A stretch of DNA of 64,000 nt. Source: Sinonovacula constricta (taxonomy: Eukaryota > Mollusca > Bivalvia > Cardiida > Solecurtidae). Position 1 is the first letter of the stretch. Every line of letters begins with the position of its first letter. The notes beneath the pieces are model-generated. The model worked only from the letters and a program-made list of their open reading frames with translations. It was not told the DNA's origin and did not search any database. Below are positions 36,329 through 49,099 of this stretch, one piece after another. The DNA lies in assembly GCA_007844125.1 (NCBI GenBank), contig CM017557.1:61575411-61639410 (forward strand), written 5' to 3'. The position numbers and the translations under genes are program-made.

Positions 36329-36374
36329 TGTATATGTGCGTATCGAGAATAATGTATATGTGCGTATCGAGAAA
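36329..36374 (+). repeat. 23-bp direct duplication
   Basis: Two adjacent copies of TGTATATGTGCGTATCGAGA plus AATA(A). Confidence 0.85.
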
Positions 36375-36786
36375 TAATAATGATGGAAATCATAATTGTA
36401 ATTTCGTGTTGGTGTATGGGTTTTGTGTGAACTGTTGTTTGTGCTTACTAAATATCGATCACATTACTGAAAACACTACCACACATAGTATGACCGTTAA
36501 ATGCAAAGGAGTCACTATCAGAAAGAACTGGGTTCCCCACATTTTTGTTCCATTTTTATCATTTTTTTTCTTGTATTTCCTAACTACATGGTTAGGGCCA
36601 TTTATCCGAGTATTTGATTATGCCTATAAGCTAACCTGTGCAGAAACATTGCTTACAAACCTTATTTTTGGCGGGTTTCACGCATTAATAAGCATTATTT
36701 ACCATATATTCAATTGCGTGAGGGTTATCAGTCAACCAGAAAAAGGAGAATACCTTTGGTCTACGTGCAACATTAATTATTATTAA
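36334..36786 (+). CDS. Unrecognised open frame, about 150 codons, doubtful
   Basis: A continuous plus-strand frame from an ATG at 36334 (in the 23-bp duplication) to TAA at 36784-36786. The translation has a cysteine-rich front and a hydrophobic segment in the middle (PHIFVPFLSFFFLYFL, from about residue 69), then a second hydrophobic part and a hydrophilic end. It could describe a small membrane protein. No family signature is recognised, codon use looks like the AT-rich background, and it starts in a repeat. The length is unusual for DNA this rich in A and T, so it is listed, but chance is more likely. Confidence 0.2.
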   Translation: MCVSRIMYMCVSRNNNDGNHNCNFVLVYGFCVNCCLCLLNIDHITENTTTHSMTVKCKGVTIRKNWVPHIFVPFLSFFFLYFLTTWLGPFIRVFDYAYKLTCAETLLTNLIFGGFHALISIIYHIFNCVRVISQPEKGEYLWSTCNINYY

Positions 36787-36848
36787 CTATCTTCAAATGT
36801 GCGGTTCTGCCTAGTAAGGAAAGCCTCATAAAAGTGTTACCCCGCCCC

Positions 36849-37038
36849 CTCTCTGTCTGTCTGTCTGTCTGTCTCTCTCTGTCTCTCTCTCTGCCTTTAT
36901 ATGTCTTTCTGTCCCGCTCTGTCTCTCTGCCCCCGCTCTGTCTCTCTGCCTCTGTCTCTCTGCCTCTCTTTCTCCCTCTCTCTTCTCTCTCTCTCTCTCT
37001 GCCTCTGTATGTCTTTCTGTCCCGCCCTATATCTCTGC

Positions 37039-37087
<49 letters not shown>

Positions 37088-37205
37088 CCCCCAACTCTGT
37101 CTCTCACTCTCCCCTCTCTTTCTCTCTCTCTCTCTTTCTGCCTCTGTATGTCTGTCTATCCCTCTCTATCTCTCCGCCTCTCTCTCCCTCTCTTACTTTT
37201 TCTTT
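36849..37205 (+). repeat. Pyrimidine-rich (TCTG)n/(TC)n tract, about 350 bp
   Basis: Begins with (CTGT)n and becomes mixed (TC)n, with blocks of CTCTGCC and TATGTCTTTCTGTCCC repeated at about 36899, 37006 and 37143. The plus strand is almost pure pyrimidine, so the minus strand is almost pure purine. The frames at 36834-37295, 36897-37094 and 36901-37224 (Leu/Ser or Arg/Glu repeats) are artefacts. Confidence 0.95.
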
Positions 37206-37659
37206 ACACGCCGAAGTACCCTAAATGTTGACATAGCACCATTAGGCCCTGCTTCCCAACTTGACCCTTACACACGTGCCCGACAGACTATTTAGTATAC
37301 CAAACGAATCATGGACCGTCACTTTTCTCTGACATATAGTTTTGTCATCACTGGATACCGGATACGCATTCCTTGTCCCATGGTTCGTTGACAAGGGTGT
37401 CCAAAGGTGAGCACTTTAGCGTATACGTTGCGAAGAAAGGTCAGTTATTCTCCGGTCGCTAGGAAGCGTTGTTAGGGTTAAAGTGCCAGATGCACGGAAC
37501 CATAACACACACAGAGAAAAGGAATCTGGATATGAGGTCTGAGAATGGGGTGAACGGTGAATACCATAACACAAAGGCGTCTATAGGAGTCCGGTTATCC
37601 ATGATATGTACGACCCATGGCCTGCTAAGCACAGATTTACAAGGCTTTGACAAACAGTG
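37206..37659. other. Non-coding stretch
   Basis: Nothing recognised. Two overlapping frames on opposite strands (37459-37687) are weak. Confidence 0.5.
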
Positions 37660-37745
37660 TATATCCAGATCAGCCTGTTGCCGCTAGGGGGATTCTGATC
37701 AGGACCTATTCTGTTTGCTGTTCTCTATTTATTAATGCCTTGTAA
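37660..37745 (+). repeat. Clam-type dispersed repeat, copy 6
   Basis: TATATCCAGATCAGCCTGTT, GCCGCTAGGGGGATTCTGAT, CAGGACCTATTCTGTTTGCT. This short copy preserves the core CAGATCAGCCTG...CTGATCAGGA best. Confidence 0.75.
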
Positions 37746-38370
37746 CGTATGCATAGAGTTTTTAGAAAATTACTACGAAGTTAGTATGGATAGCTTGCAC
37801 ATGTGGAATGATAAGGGTGAGTTAGGAATAGAATGATGAAGGCGTGCCAATGGATAGAAATACACGCACAAGTATTCATGCGCGAATTAGTAATTGGCTA
37901 TTAGTCATATTAATACGCCTTTTATCAACATAAGTGTTAATATTGTTGCATTGTTTACCATTGTTGCTATATATAAGTGTTTGTTAGGAGAATACGACAA
38001 TGGTTCATTATCCTTATACAAATTTTATTAAATAATGTATATAAACAGTATTAATTAAACTTAATTAAATTATAAATGCAAACGTTGGTATATGGGTAGT
38101 TTCTTTTCTGCAGTATTGCGTATTATTATTACGTGTACACTTAGTGTAGCAAAGTTGATGGGGATGTAACGAGTATAATATATGTTCATTTAATAATTAG
38201 CACTTAAAATATATTCTTGAAATGTGAGCATATTCATAATTTACCCACTCACCACTCCCACTCCTCTACCATCCACCTATTTAGAGAATTTCTAATATTT
38301 CGATGAAAACAAAACAATTTCTAATACGTACGCTCTTGCAGCGTGAGTAGGCCTATGTTTTCAACCCAAG
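37746..38370. other. AT-rich non-coding stretch
   Basis: Nothing recognised. Confidence 0.5.
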
Positions 38371-38842
38371 TTAAAGGTTGTGTTCGAAAGTTTAGACCCT
38401 TTTTCCTCGCATGCAACCATATAAATGCCACGTCCATGTAAAAAGTAAGGCAAAGCATCCATTTTGTCATTACAAAAAGGTATTTCCTATTCAAGCCACG
38501 CTGCAGAGTGAGCTATTTTAAATCTAAGAAAACCACATGACTACTTACTTTCGATATTAAATAACATGATCACCCGTTTAATGAGCTTTGACGTCGATAT
38601 CTATTTTTAGCTGAAATCCCCATCGTGCTTATTTATAGATTTATAAATTATTGACATTGAAAGCGATATGGTCACGATTTGTACTGTCTAATAATACAGG
38701 TAATGTGTCAAATCGACTTTTTAAGACTTAAATATGAGTTTATTAAGGAGTTTATGCAGATTTTAAGCCTAAATTGCCTAAAACAGGAGTAAGATGTTGT
38801 TACATGCATTTAGACTGACAAACTTTCGGATACGACTTTTAA
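38371..38842. mobile_element. TTAA-flanked inverted-repeat element (MITE), copy B
   Basis: 472 bp between TTAAAGGTTGTGTTCGAAAG at the left and CTTTCGGATACGACTTTTAA at the right; the right end reads as the near-complement of the left. Interior blocks shared with copy A at 23705: AGGTATTTCCTATTCAAGCC, ACCACATGACTACTTA, AAATCCCCATCG, CTTATTTATAGATTTATAA. Diverged and non-coding. Confidence 0.8.
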
Positions 38843-39607
38843 GGCTTTCAACACAATGATAATGTTAAACATGTGGCTTAGCATTAATAGGTCTTGCAGA
38901 TTACCCTTCGTTCGTATCTATTGTGACATATCCCATTCGGGAGAACGTCGACTGTTTCCCAGTTTCCCGCTTATAGGAAATGTCTTCCTCCGCGCAGCGA
39001 GGTGTCACGTGTTTTTATCGTTTTTAAAGCATATGTCTGTATGGTGTGTAATTAGCCTCTAATGACAGAAACGTTTTGTGTTTGTACACGTCTGTTTATT
39101 AGCAGTTGAGGATTTTGAAGGGACGTACCTAAAATTTCCATGCAAAAGTACATATATATATGAATTCAGTTAAATAAAGAAGTGAAATAGCATCATTTTA
39201 CCTCCATGCATGTTAGAAAGCATCTTCCTGATTCCAGAAATAAAATTAAAAAAAACTCCCTAGGAGCAAGTATGTACAACTGTACATAAACCTGTTTACT
39301 TCGTTGTTATTGTGTATTTTTGTTAGTGTTGTAGTATTGGTTTGTGCGTGGTCATGCATCTCTTTCATATACTAAATGATAGGTACGAGTTTAAATTGCA
39401 ATATCCATGACGTAAACTCGATAAAACATATTCCTTCTGCATAATTAGCATTAAATAAATACCCCCCACCCCACCCCCCACACACCCAATCCAAAGTAGT
39501 ATTTTAGATCCGCCCCTTATCTGAACATGTAAAAGACGTCAGATAGGTAACGTTAATTAACGATATAGGAGATTGTGTTCTCTCAAGAATGCAGTTTATT
39601 CGTTTTT
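38843..39607. other. Non-coding stretch with a G-quadruplex-type tract on the minus strand
   Basis: No gene supported. The C-rich run at 39462-39487 is listed separately. Confidence 0.5.
39462..39487 (-). other. Candidate G-quadruplex motif
   Basis: The minus strand reads GGG, a short spacer, then G6-T-G4-T-G6, which satisfies the usual four-run G-quadruplex pattern. This is the sense strand if the Meis-type gene is correctly placed. The surrounding DNA is strongly AT-rich, so the tract is conspicuous. Confidence 0.7.
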
Positions 39608-39940
39608 TTATATCCTGATTTGTTGGTCTAAATGTTACTATTACGGACACGTGGTTATGTTATCATGGAGTTGTATATATATACATGGTATAGATACCGA
39701 ATTCCTGATTTTTGGTCTAAATGTAGTATTACGGGCACACGGTTATGTTATCATAGGGTTGTATATGTACAAAGTATAGATACGAAATTCCTGATTTTTG
39801 GTCTAAATGTAGTATTACGGGCACACGGTTATGTTATCATGGGGTTGTATATATACATAGCATAGATACGAAATTCCTGAGTTTTGGACTAAATGAAGTA
39901 TTACAGACACACGGTTATGTAATCATTGGATTGTATGCCA
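39608..39940 (+). repeat. 86-89-bp tandem repeat, about four units
   Basis: Units begin GGTCTAAATGTAGTATTACG, at 39625, 39714, 39800 and 39886 (the last starts GGACTAAATG). Spacing is 89, 86 and 86 bp. Each also has CACACGGTTATGTTATCAT and ATAGATACGAAATTCCTGA. The frames at 39573-39779 and 39632-39865 translate it and are artefacts. Confidence 0.95.
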
Positions 39941-42900
39941 TCAGATATTTTGATATTTTGATGTTGTTAAATGTTGTCTTATATAGGTTGCAGAAAATTG
40001 TAGGTGCACAAAGTTTTTATTTTAAAATAGTATTAACATAGTAATTGTTATTGTAAAATGTTATTTAAAAACAGTATGCATGTACGCACACCCATACTTG
40101 ATGTACATACGCAAACTTGCATTAAATATGATTTTGTGCAATCATATCAATAATTTACTTTGGATACTGTCAGTCGTTAGATAAAGTATAACGACAATAT
40201 TTTAAAATTAAGACAAGTTTGTTGGACCCCAGACAAAGGTCCGTTGAATTATTAATTTCTTCTTTTTTTAAAAATGTTATAGGGATGAAAATGTTAGATA
40301 TAATACTGTTCCTAATGCCCGTTAAAGTAAGAGAGTTGAAATTTAGGTGCGATTAAATGTGTATGAATACATTTGTCGTTAGGACACCGGTTGCAGGGAT
40401 TCAAGCTTCACGCGCCCCGTCACCCCACACCCCTCAATCCCAGAACTGCTTTTTTCATCACACCCTCCACACGCGTACAATGATTCTAATATCCACAACT
40501 GTAGACTTGATTCCAGATTCCGTGCAGCGTATATTTGCTGATGAAAAAAAAAGTATTAATTTATCCCAGAAAATTAATTCAATTTTATCTGCGAAGGTTT
40601 TCTTGGAGAAAACATCATCTTATTATCTAGATTAAATCAGAAATTACTGCTTTTCACCGCTGACAGCTCTGTTAAGAAAGGGAGTGGTCTGTGAAATATA
40701 TACTGTGGATTATTTTTTCTTTGGGTAGATCGCGGAAGGATTTTGTTTTCATAAGATTTATCATTCCACAATGGGCTAACTTTCTTTCGAGAGAAATGCA
40801 TCGAAAACAGATTTTCTGGAATGATAATGAGTTTTCTTCACTGAAATTAAAACTTTCTGATTATTGTTTTAATATATTAATTTTGAATAAGCAATATAAT
40901 TCTATTGTTTGAGTGGGCTCTTTGTTTGAATATGTTCTATAAACGTAGATCTAAATGCGGAACAGGTTGTTTGATTAGATTTGGGTTAACATCCAAGTTT
41001 TAATTATACGTTTCAAGAATTTGCTTCCCAAGCAGTAATAAACAAATACGTTTAAATCATCCAATCAATGCTACAGAAATACATATATATATATATACTG
41101 TTGTCGGTTGATGATACAATCGTTCATTGAAGTCATGAACTTTTATAAAGAAAACAACATTTCAACTGCCGTTTTAAATAACTTAAACACGGTTCAATGT
41201 TAGTAGACCGTAGCCCAACTTAAATTTTAATTATTCTATGATTTGAAACACTTTTATCCAAAACTTAAGTCATAATGAAATTCACACACTCTTTAAACAT
41301 CTTCTTTATGAAGGACGTTTTCTCATCTTAGAAACGAATTCATAACATATAAAAAAAAACTACAGCTACACCGTCTAATCCCCTACTATTGTAGTCTTAA
41401 AGTCAGTGTACATTATCATAGAATCGTCGACGAGCCTAACTATTTAACTCCATTTAATATATTCACTTTAAAACTTGCTTACTCATGTTGCAGTTAGTAA
41501 ATTTTCATAAACACCTACTTAGATAACCGTAAGCCAATATTCCTATTCAACGATGGACAAAAGTGGTCATTTAGCGACATCCGTCTGATGAACAACTCTT
41601 GCATCTGTTGAAATAAGACTCTTTTAACAGCTCGGCTTTTATAAGTTTTATAATCACTTCAACAACTTGGTTTAAGCTTAAGAAAACATTTGGATAATAA
41701 TTATGACACTGGTATTTTCTGACTTCAATTATATCTTGTGCTTGAGTCTATATAGTTTTCGTATATCGATATACAAAATTGCTGACTAAAAAATGTATGT
41801 TGATATAAGAAAGTCGTAAAATAGTATGTGTATTTTTGTACTGTTATTATCTAAATATAACAGTTTTCTTTTTTTATATATTTTATTTACCTGTATGTTT
41901 ATAGTACCTTCGTTCATCTAGTAATATTGCAGATAAGTCACTTTTATATAGTAAATTGTTATGGTTTTCTCTTTTAGAATTTGCTATTTTATTTACCTCT
42001 ATGTTGATAATACTTTTTGTTCCTCAAGTTATAGTGCAGACAAGTCATCTTTTACATGCGATACGTAAAATGATTTAAAATTATACATACTGATAAAAGT
42101 TTTTAAATGGAACATGACAATTATTTACCAAATCTCGCTCAAGTTCAGTGCTTTTCATATAGAATTCTATGTATTTTTTATATTTCTACAAAGAAAGCTC
42201 AAATTCCTTGCCCGATGCAATTTGACCTGACTGCGCATGCTTCACGTCCACTTCCATCCATAGGTTGCCAAATGCCCAGCCTATTAATCATTCGTACCGC
42301 AACGAAAGCCAATAAATTCACAAGTTTTCATGCTTCGAACAAATCCCTTTTTGGCACATTAAATAACATAAGTCGGAATATTGAGTTACACCACTAGATA
42401 CGTAGTTTATTGCGTCTTATACAGAAATCTATTTGTCAACTTATTAAATTGATACGCTCATGAACAGTCTTGAGAAAACCCTCAACTAGCATTATTAACA
42501 AGCTGATAAGCTCTGTTTTCAATCCATGCATAAACGTTTGGGTCCTGTACAAACCTACGGGTGTCAAAATCTGACGTTTCTGCTCATAAATAGAAACAAA
42601 AGATAAATATTGATGTAAAACATGAGATTTAAACCCGATTCTAAGAGCTTACACTTTTCATTTCCCGACTTGAGACCAGACGAAATAAATTGCATTCAAT
42701 TAATATCAATTTTGCGGGGGTTAGCTTATGTTTTATCGGTCCTATTCCAATACATGTGTACAGCTTAATTCTGCGGGTACTAGTGATTCCGGGTTTGGCT
42801 TTTTATACATGCGAAGGGTTTTTGGCTTTTTTAGGGAAACGTGAATAGTGCATGCATTATTATATAATGCATTCGATTAATTGATGTATATTTTCGAGCC

Positions 42901-43706
42901 ATACCTACGTTTGGTCAGCTCTACGGTAACTGTTTTCACAATAACCGTAATCGGGTATCGGTAAATTTGAAAGGTAAATGTTAACAGAAAATGCAGATCA
43001 ATGTGCCAGTAATGGATGAATACAATATAAAGACTCGTTTTATCGGACATTGTGAACTTTTACGCAATACTGCGGCAACTTCGTGATTTATCCAGTTCAT
43101 GTTTTTTTCAAAATTTTATTTGGATCGCTTTATCTACCAACATGAGAATTATTATATAATTGAAATAGTGTCAAAACATTTTCTGTGTAATGAAAGCACG
43201 TAGTATATCTTTACATTAAGTTTTTATTTATGACTAAAAAGTCAAATTAAGTATGATTAAACAATAATACGCATTATTAATTTATAAATAAATGGCAATG
43301 TTCGTTTTCGTCTGTGAACTATTATAGCATTGACCTGAGGTTCAATGCTGTATTTTAATGTGTTTTAACTACTTTGCGTTAGTTAGGCCCATCATCCTTG
43401 ATATTTAAGCTTCTTCTTTGAAGTAATTTTAATTATGTTTGTGTTGTGTTATTTTAATTCAGTGAGGATCATCGTATTCATGTAATATTTGATACTCTTT
43501 ATTTTATTCACATGCACTCAATGCGGTTCTTTGAATAAAGCGTAAGATATATTGGCGAGATCACTTATGTCTAGGTCTTAAAAAAGAATCGTTAGAGTGT
43601 GCAAGAAGTAGTAAATTAGCTACTAAGAGATGACATGATGAGGCTTTCTTGATATTTTTGTGTATTAAAGAGAACTTATAAACATAATAATCTTTAAAAG
43701 AAGTGG

Positions 43707-43708
<2 letters not shown>
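39941..43708. other. AT-rich non-coding stretch
   Basis: About 3.8 kb with no gene supported. Frames of about 70-96 codons (40357-40635, 40691-40912, 42107-42397) have neither domain nor splice context. A TGACAGCT site is at 40664-40671. An (AT)8 run is at about 41081-41098. Confidence 0.5.

Positions 43709-43798
<90 letters not shown>
43709..43798. repeat. (AT)n microsatellite, about 45 units
   Basis: An uninterrupted (AT)n run of 90 bp in AT-rich DNA. Likely a variable locus. Confidence 0.95.
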
Positions 43799-43802
<4 letters not shown>

Positions 43803-44439
43803 TAATGTAGATATCCGCTGTAAGAAAACACTTAAAACACAAGCCCTAGAAGTTATGTTAAGTCAGAATGGCAATGCATTATTGTTTGCAATGTTGTTAT
43901 AGAGAGATGCGGGTAAATTACGCGCAATCTTGGTTGAATATCAAACCACAGCAAAATTTCAATCCAATCTTGGTTGCTTGCGTGACATTTCCAACAAAGG
44001 ACTAAGTAGCTATTGAACATCTGTGTTTTATTTATAAACAACACTTTAACAATGTGGAAGAAGAAAAGCGAATGTAGTGAGATATACATTTTATATTATA
44101 TATAGTAAATTGTATATGCACTATAATAGAAATAGTAAGTACAAATCGCTAAAAGTATAAGAATATAACAGCTTTTGAAAATGAAATATATATTTACAAA
44201 AGGTTATCTAAAAGCTAATGAAGCGTAACATGAGAAAGTAAAACAAAGATTTAAACCATGGCACAAGGAGTAAAAATAGGCAAAAGCAAATTTGATTTGT
44301 TTGAAAATAAATAAGAAATTTGTGAAGAAAAATCAAAGATTGTGGGTCTGAGAAGTTTATTTCTGTCGGCTGAAGAATTGCAGGGATAGTTATTAAATCC
44401 TTACAGGTTGAATTTAAAGATCAAGAAACAATATTGAAT
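43799..44439. other. AT-rich non-coding stretch
   Basis: Nothing recognised. Confidence 0.5.
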
Positions 44440-45010
44440 TCCATTTTGGGTTTGGCAGGTTCTGAGCTAGTTAGTGAGTATAAAATGTAATGTCCATGCA
44501 AATGAATCCCATGGATGGTGGCTGCTAAGGAGGAAGAGGCCAAAGGAACCGTTTAAGAGGCCAAACGTCCCCTGACAGGAGGCCCTGAGCGGGGTTAAAT
44601 ATTGACAACAGAATGAAAGAAAGGCCCGTCAGAATACCAGAGTAGCCATCAAGCATCAAGCACTTTAGTTTAGCTTTTTGCTCGTCACTTGAAATATAAA
44701 GTATCGCAAGGTAAAATGGTCATGAATGCATTAAGTGGTTCTGTGTTAAGCAGATAAATTTTAGTGAAATGGCACTAAGTTTGCTCCAATACTAAGCCGA
44801 GCAATGGCGCTTCGTCAGAACTCGTGACACATCGGTATTGTCCGGAAACACCGGAATATTTCCGCAATTTAACGAATGCATTTTAAAGATGGCTGAAGAC
44901 TGTAGGTATGGGACCTACTGACCTCCTACTTGAAGTAAAGAGAGGACGAAGGGCGGTAGGGGTAGACTGTAAGGATATCGGATGACATCCTTGATCCCAC
45001 CTAGACACCC
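44440..45010. promoter_or_regulatory. Repeat-poor block with a POU octamer, candidate regulatory element
   Basis: GC rises sharply between AT-rich flanks. It holds a perfect ATGCAAAT octamer (44496-44503), two GAGGCCAAA-type blocks (about 44537 and 44559) and TGACAGG (44575). The second half (44770-45000) has CCGGAAACACCGGAATATTT and AAAGATGGCTGAAGA. There is no coding frame. Function inferred from motif content only. Confidence 0.3.
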
Positions 45011-47138
45011 TAATGTGAATACAAACGACTATTAACAGACTTAATGAATCCTAGTGTTGAAATTTAATTCAAAACAGACGCAAGAGGCATATAAGGTAAC
45101 AAGAGAAAAACATTTAAATAAGTTGGTTCCCTTTTGATATCCCTGTCCCGGTTAACAGTTATCTTCATATTTTATTAAAGAAAAATAAGCTTTCCGGTAA
45201 AGGCCACCTCAAAAAGAAGCATCAACTAAGTGGAAAACCTAATCAAGCACTACAAAGATGTACGAAAGCAATTCCTAAAATAAACAATTTTCTCTCGGAG
45301 AAATTGGTCCTTTATTAGATTCTCTTAATTTCAATCTCAGAAGCAATGAAACAAAGATTTTGATTCCTACCACAAAATGAAAAGCGTATGCACAAGACGT
45401 ATTCACTGAACTTATCATAAATATAATTAAATAATGTACGTTTTTGGAATGCTATATACCACTTGTTACTTAAACAGAAGTAACAGATCAGTTCATATGA
45501 GAATGGCAGATAAAATGCAGAAAAAAAGATCCGAGGCTGATCAAAATGTTCAGCTGTTATAATAATAATAATAAAAACTACACAAAAACAATAGCACCTG
45601 ACATGTTGAACCTACCATGACTGAACCGCACGATGGTGTTAAAATTACGAGGAACACAAAATAGAAAAAGCTGAATACAACTTAAAACAATAGAGAAACA
45701 GTACCATCTATTTATCCATCAATAGGGATTTCGTAACACGAAACAAAACTTGAGGAAAACGGCCAACAAACTACAGGCCAATGAGGCCACTAAGATAACA
45801 ACGAAAAATGAAGGTAACCTAGGTTTCGAACCTGTCTTGATTGTTTGAACTGTTTTGACACGATCAATGTATTGCAACTAGAGACCCAGATCCAAGTTTA
45901 TAAAACATTGAACTTGCTTTTTCTTCTCAGGCACCTGATTACTCTGTTTTGTTTTAAATTTAAAACAATCTGTAATGAGTAAGATTTGACTTGTGTTTAG
46001 ACCATTAGTCATCTCTTTGGTTTAATTTGAATAAATATTAGAATGTAACCAATCAAGCCCACCCAACTCCATAGTTGATGCTTTCCAAACATTTCATTCT
46101 CGTTCCTGAAGTTTTGATTGGTCAACATTTATCAATAAGAACCAATCAGATGCTTTGTCTCATTGGTCTTTGGCCTGCGTTCAAAGTTAAAAAAACTTGG
46201 AACTAAGGTGTATTATATACGCCTGTACACAACATAGTGATCCCTTCTTACAATACATCATTATACAGAGACAGGGGATTTCAGAAGAAACACTATTATT
46301 ATGCTCGAGAAAGGGAGAAAAGAAAATCACACTTGTGAAAGGACCATGTAAATATATAAATATCTTGGTAACAAATGTAATAGTATTTACATATAAATAA
46401 ACCGACCAGAACATTACAAAATGTTCTTCCCAAGGCAATAACGTTCATATGACAATACACCTATCAAAAATCTACGAACAAAGTATGTTTGAAACATATC
46501 TGTCAAAATTCTCGTTATACAAAGCAATTTAAATACACAGAAATATAGAGATGCACAGAACGATTCTGTTATACAGCACAAAACATCACACACATAAAGT
46601 AAGATCCGTTGAGGCTCAGTAAAGGTGAGATATATCCCAAAATTCTCAACCAAATCATTCCTTGTTGGTACTCATTGAAATTGTCTCATTACGACGATTC
46701 TAATGAGTATAAACAATGTATGTCTTGGATGAAAAATAATTTCTTTAAGAATTCCCCCATAAGTCTGAGCCCGACTCAGTATGAAGAATGAACAATAATG
46801 TTCATCCAAATAGTTTACAAACGTCCTAACAATCTCCGGTATGGTCAAAAGATATGTTAAACATGTTGATATATTTATGATTTGACCTGACGTCACGGCT
46901 TACTTCATCATAAAAGCAATTCTTCCACGCCAAAAGCCAACATCACTTAAATTAAATAATTAACTACAATGGCCATTTACTTTTTTCCTTAATTGCCATC
47001 ATTGTCACGAGGTTATAATTATTTTTTTAGTTACAATAATGTGTTTCAACATCTTCATACAAGGAATGCGTGCTATGCTGTATAAATGCTGTGTAGAAGT
47101 TGTATGTTCGTCAGATGTATAACGCTTAGTAATAAATC
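45011..47138. other. AT-rich non-coding stretch
   Basis: No gene supported. An (AAT)5 run is at about 45560-45574. Three CCAAT/ATTGG motifs cluster at 46116-46168. Overlapping opposite-strand frames at 46187-46896 are short and unremarkable. Confidence 0.5.
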
Positions 47139-47344
47139 TTTCTGAACTACATTTACACTGATATGGAGCAAAAAAGGATAGCTGGCGAACATCAGCAAAA
47201 AGGAAAAACCCCGCTACACTTTGCTATGGCGCAAGATTTTGACGTGGAAGAACATGACGACAGACATGCAAGATTTGCTGATCGTATTAATGGGTGCATC
47301 CGTGCACAGACAACAGAGGCATATGTCCACACAAAAAAATAATC
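47139..47344 (+). CDS. Unrecognised short open frame, doubtful
   Basis: An open block that follows a TAA and contains an ATG at 47163, ending in TAA at 47342-47344. From the ATG it encodes 59 residues, hydrophilic and of balanced composition (TPLHFAMAQDF, DDRHARFADRINGC), which looks more protein-like than most frames here. No family is recognised and no good splice sites bound it. It may be a fragment of an old transposon or gene. Confidence 0.2.
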
Positions 47345-49099
47345 AACATTCCACTCACCACAACATACATCGACACCATCTCATGGTAAGCATTCATAAT
47401 CGGAGTCTCCAAATAACGCTCAGCCGAGCATGATTTATTATTTATATATATCCCTATCAAAAAGCGAACCTCATGTTCACGCGGATGGTCATTGTTGACT
47501 AAGTGTGCAGCTGAATGATATTTAATAGTTAAGCGACCAGGACACAGTTCGTCTTGTTTGCAGTCATTTAACTCTTTGCACTTAAGGGCAAATTTCGTTA
47601 ATTGAAAAAAATGGGTTAAAATTTAAACTGATCACTTGCCAAATGGTTAAAAAAGCAGCATGAATTCAACATCTTTGTTTGGAATTGATAAACATGTCAT
47701 AAGGCAGTCTTTAAAAATAGTGTGTTGCCTTTTTAGTATATCTGTGAAATCAAAAGCGATATAACGGTTTTGAATTAATTCAGTCTAAAGAAACTCTATT
47801 TGCTTGGTAAATTTTCATATTGCGCCTTATGTAATACACGTACTGTGTATTGGTCAGACAAAAGCAGCACAGAGGCCCGAAAGAATTTAAATAGATGAAG
47901 TACCACAAGTACATCAGCTAACTGGTGTCCTGATCGCTTTAATATGTATTGACATATGTTATAATGATGGTGCCAGTGATTATTAGCAAAACTTAGCATA
48001 CAAAAGTTTGCCGCCACAGCAAATACATAGTAAAATTATAATTGAATAAATTATTTAAGACCTCCCAATCATTATTATTCATCGTTGTTTGATATGAAAA
48101 AAACATAGTAATAATGCATAATATTGTTCTGATAAAATAATTTATAATTATAATAATGATGACACAAAGGAGCAATATTTTTCTATTAAATAATATTAAT
48201 ATTATAATATATAATATTAATGACAGGTAATAATACTCCAAAGCCAAAACACAAACAAAACATACAAAAAGCTTTTAAAAGATAAGAACTGTCTAGGACA
48301 CTTCACTATAAACGTAAGCCTAACACCTAATGTTGCCTTATTCACATTTATCTTCTTAAAGTGTATAACATACCAACAAAAGAAACACGTGAATAAGACT
48401 CGGGGGTTAAGTCAAAGATCTCAACAGCTGATACATGATATGCCTGTGCGATACGTGGCCATGAGGGTTGTTCATCTGATTCTTACATCATGTTCTTATA
48501 ATTATATCTTGTTCTAAGTGAAGACTCGGGCCGAATGTTTGCTTTATGAACAAGCGCCATTACGACCCCATTACAAAAAATGCGTTTAAAAAATAAATAT
48601 TTCTTCTTTATCAACCCCTCCCTCGAGGGAGCTGTCTGTAATTAGAACTTTTGAACAGTCGTCAGAAACCAATTACGAGGGGTTACCGTGAACACAAATA
48701 CCGAAGAATATTTCACGGATTATTAAAACCGCACAGTTGTTCCCTGCTAGAGTTATTTCCATTTTTTTCGACGCATACTTCTCGCAGTCACTACCCCAGA
48801 CATATCAAGCCAGGTTCCAGATGCTCGCGGTAAATGATACACAATTATTTATAGCACATTGTATAAACGATGACTAGACCGTAAGAGTTTCACCTCTTCT
48901 TTCCTGAACGCCAAGAATACAAAATGCCTCAACAAAAGTTTATAACAACACTTGGCTCAAGGAATCTTTCAAGTAGCCCTCTCACTTAAAAAATACACAT
49001 AAACCATCAAGAAGTTGAGCAACCGTCTACGTTCGACGGAAGTTAATCGTCTAACATAATATTAATTTTCTTTTTTGTTTTGTTTATATTGCCCGAAGT
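47345..49099. other. AT-rich non-coding stretch
   Basis: No gene supported. Its last part (48600-48850) is richer in CpG (TTACGAGGGGTTACCGTG) but shows no motif cluster. Confidence 0.45.

Noticed and set aside
36834..37295. Leu/Ser-rich protein of 153 codons
   Set aside because: Translation of the (TC)n/(TCTG)n tract; the opposite strand gives Arg/Glu repeats.
39195..39235. Micro-exon on the minus strand (ATGGAG|GTAAAA)
   Set aside because: Only 26 bp between putative sites; no support beyond splice-like strings.
39573..39865. Two overlapping frames with repeated motifs
   Set aside because: They are the 86-bp tandem repeat read in two frames; 86 is not a multiple of three, so no coding continuity exists.
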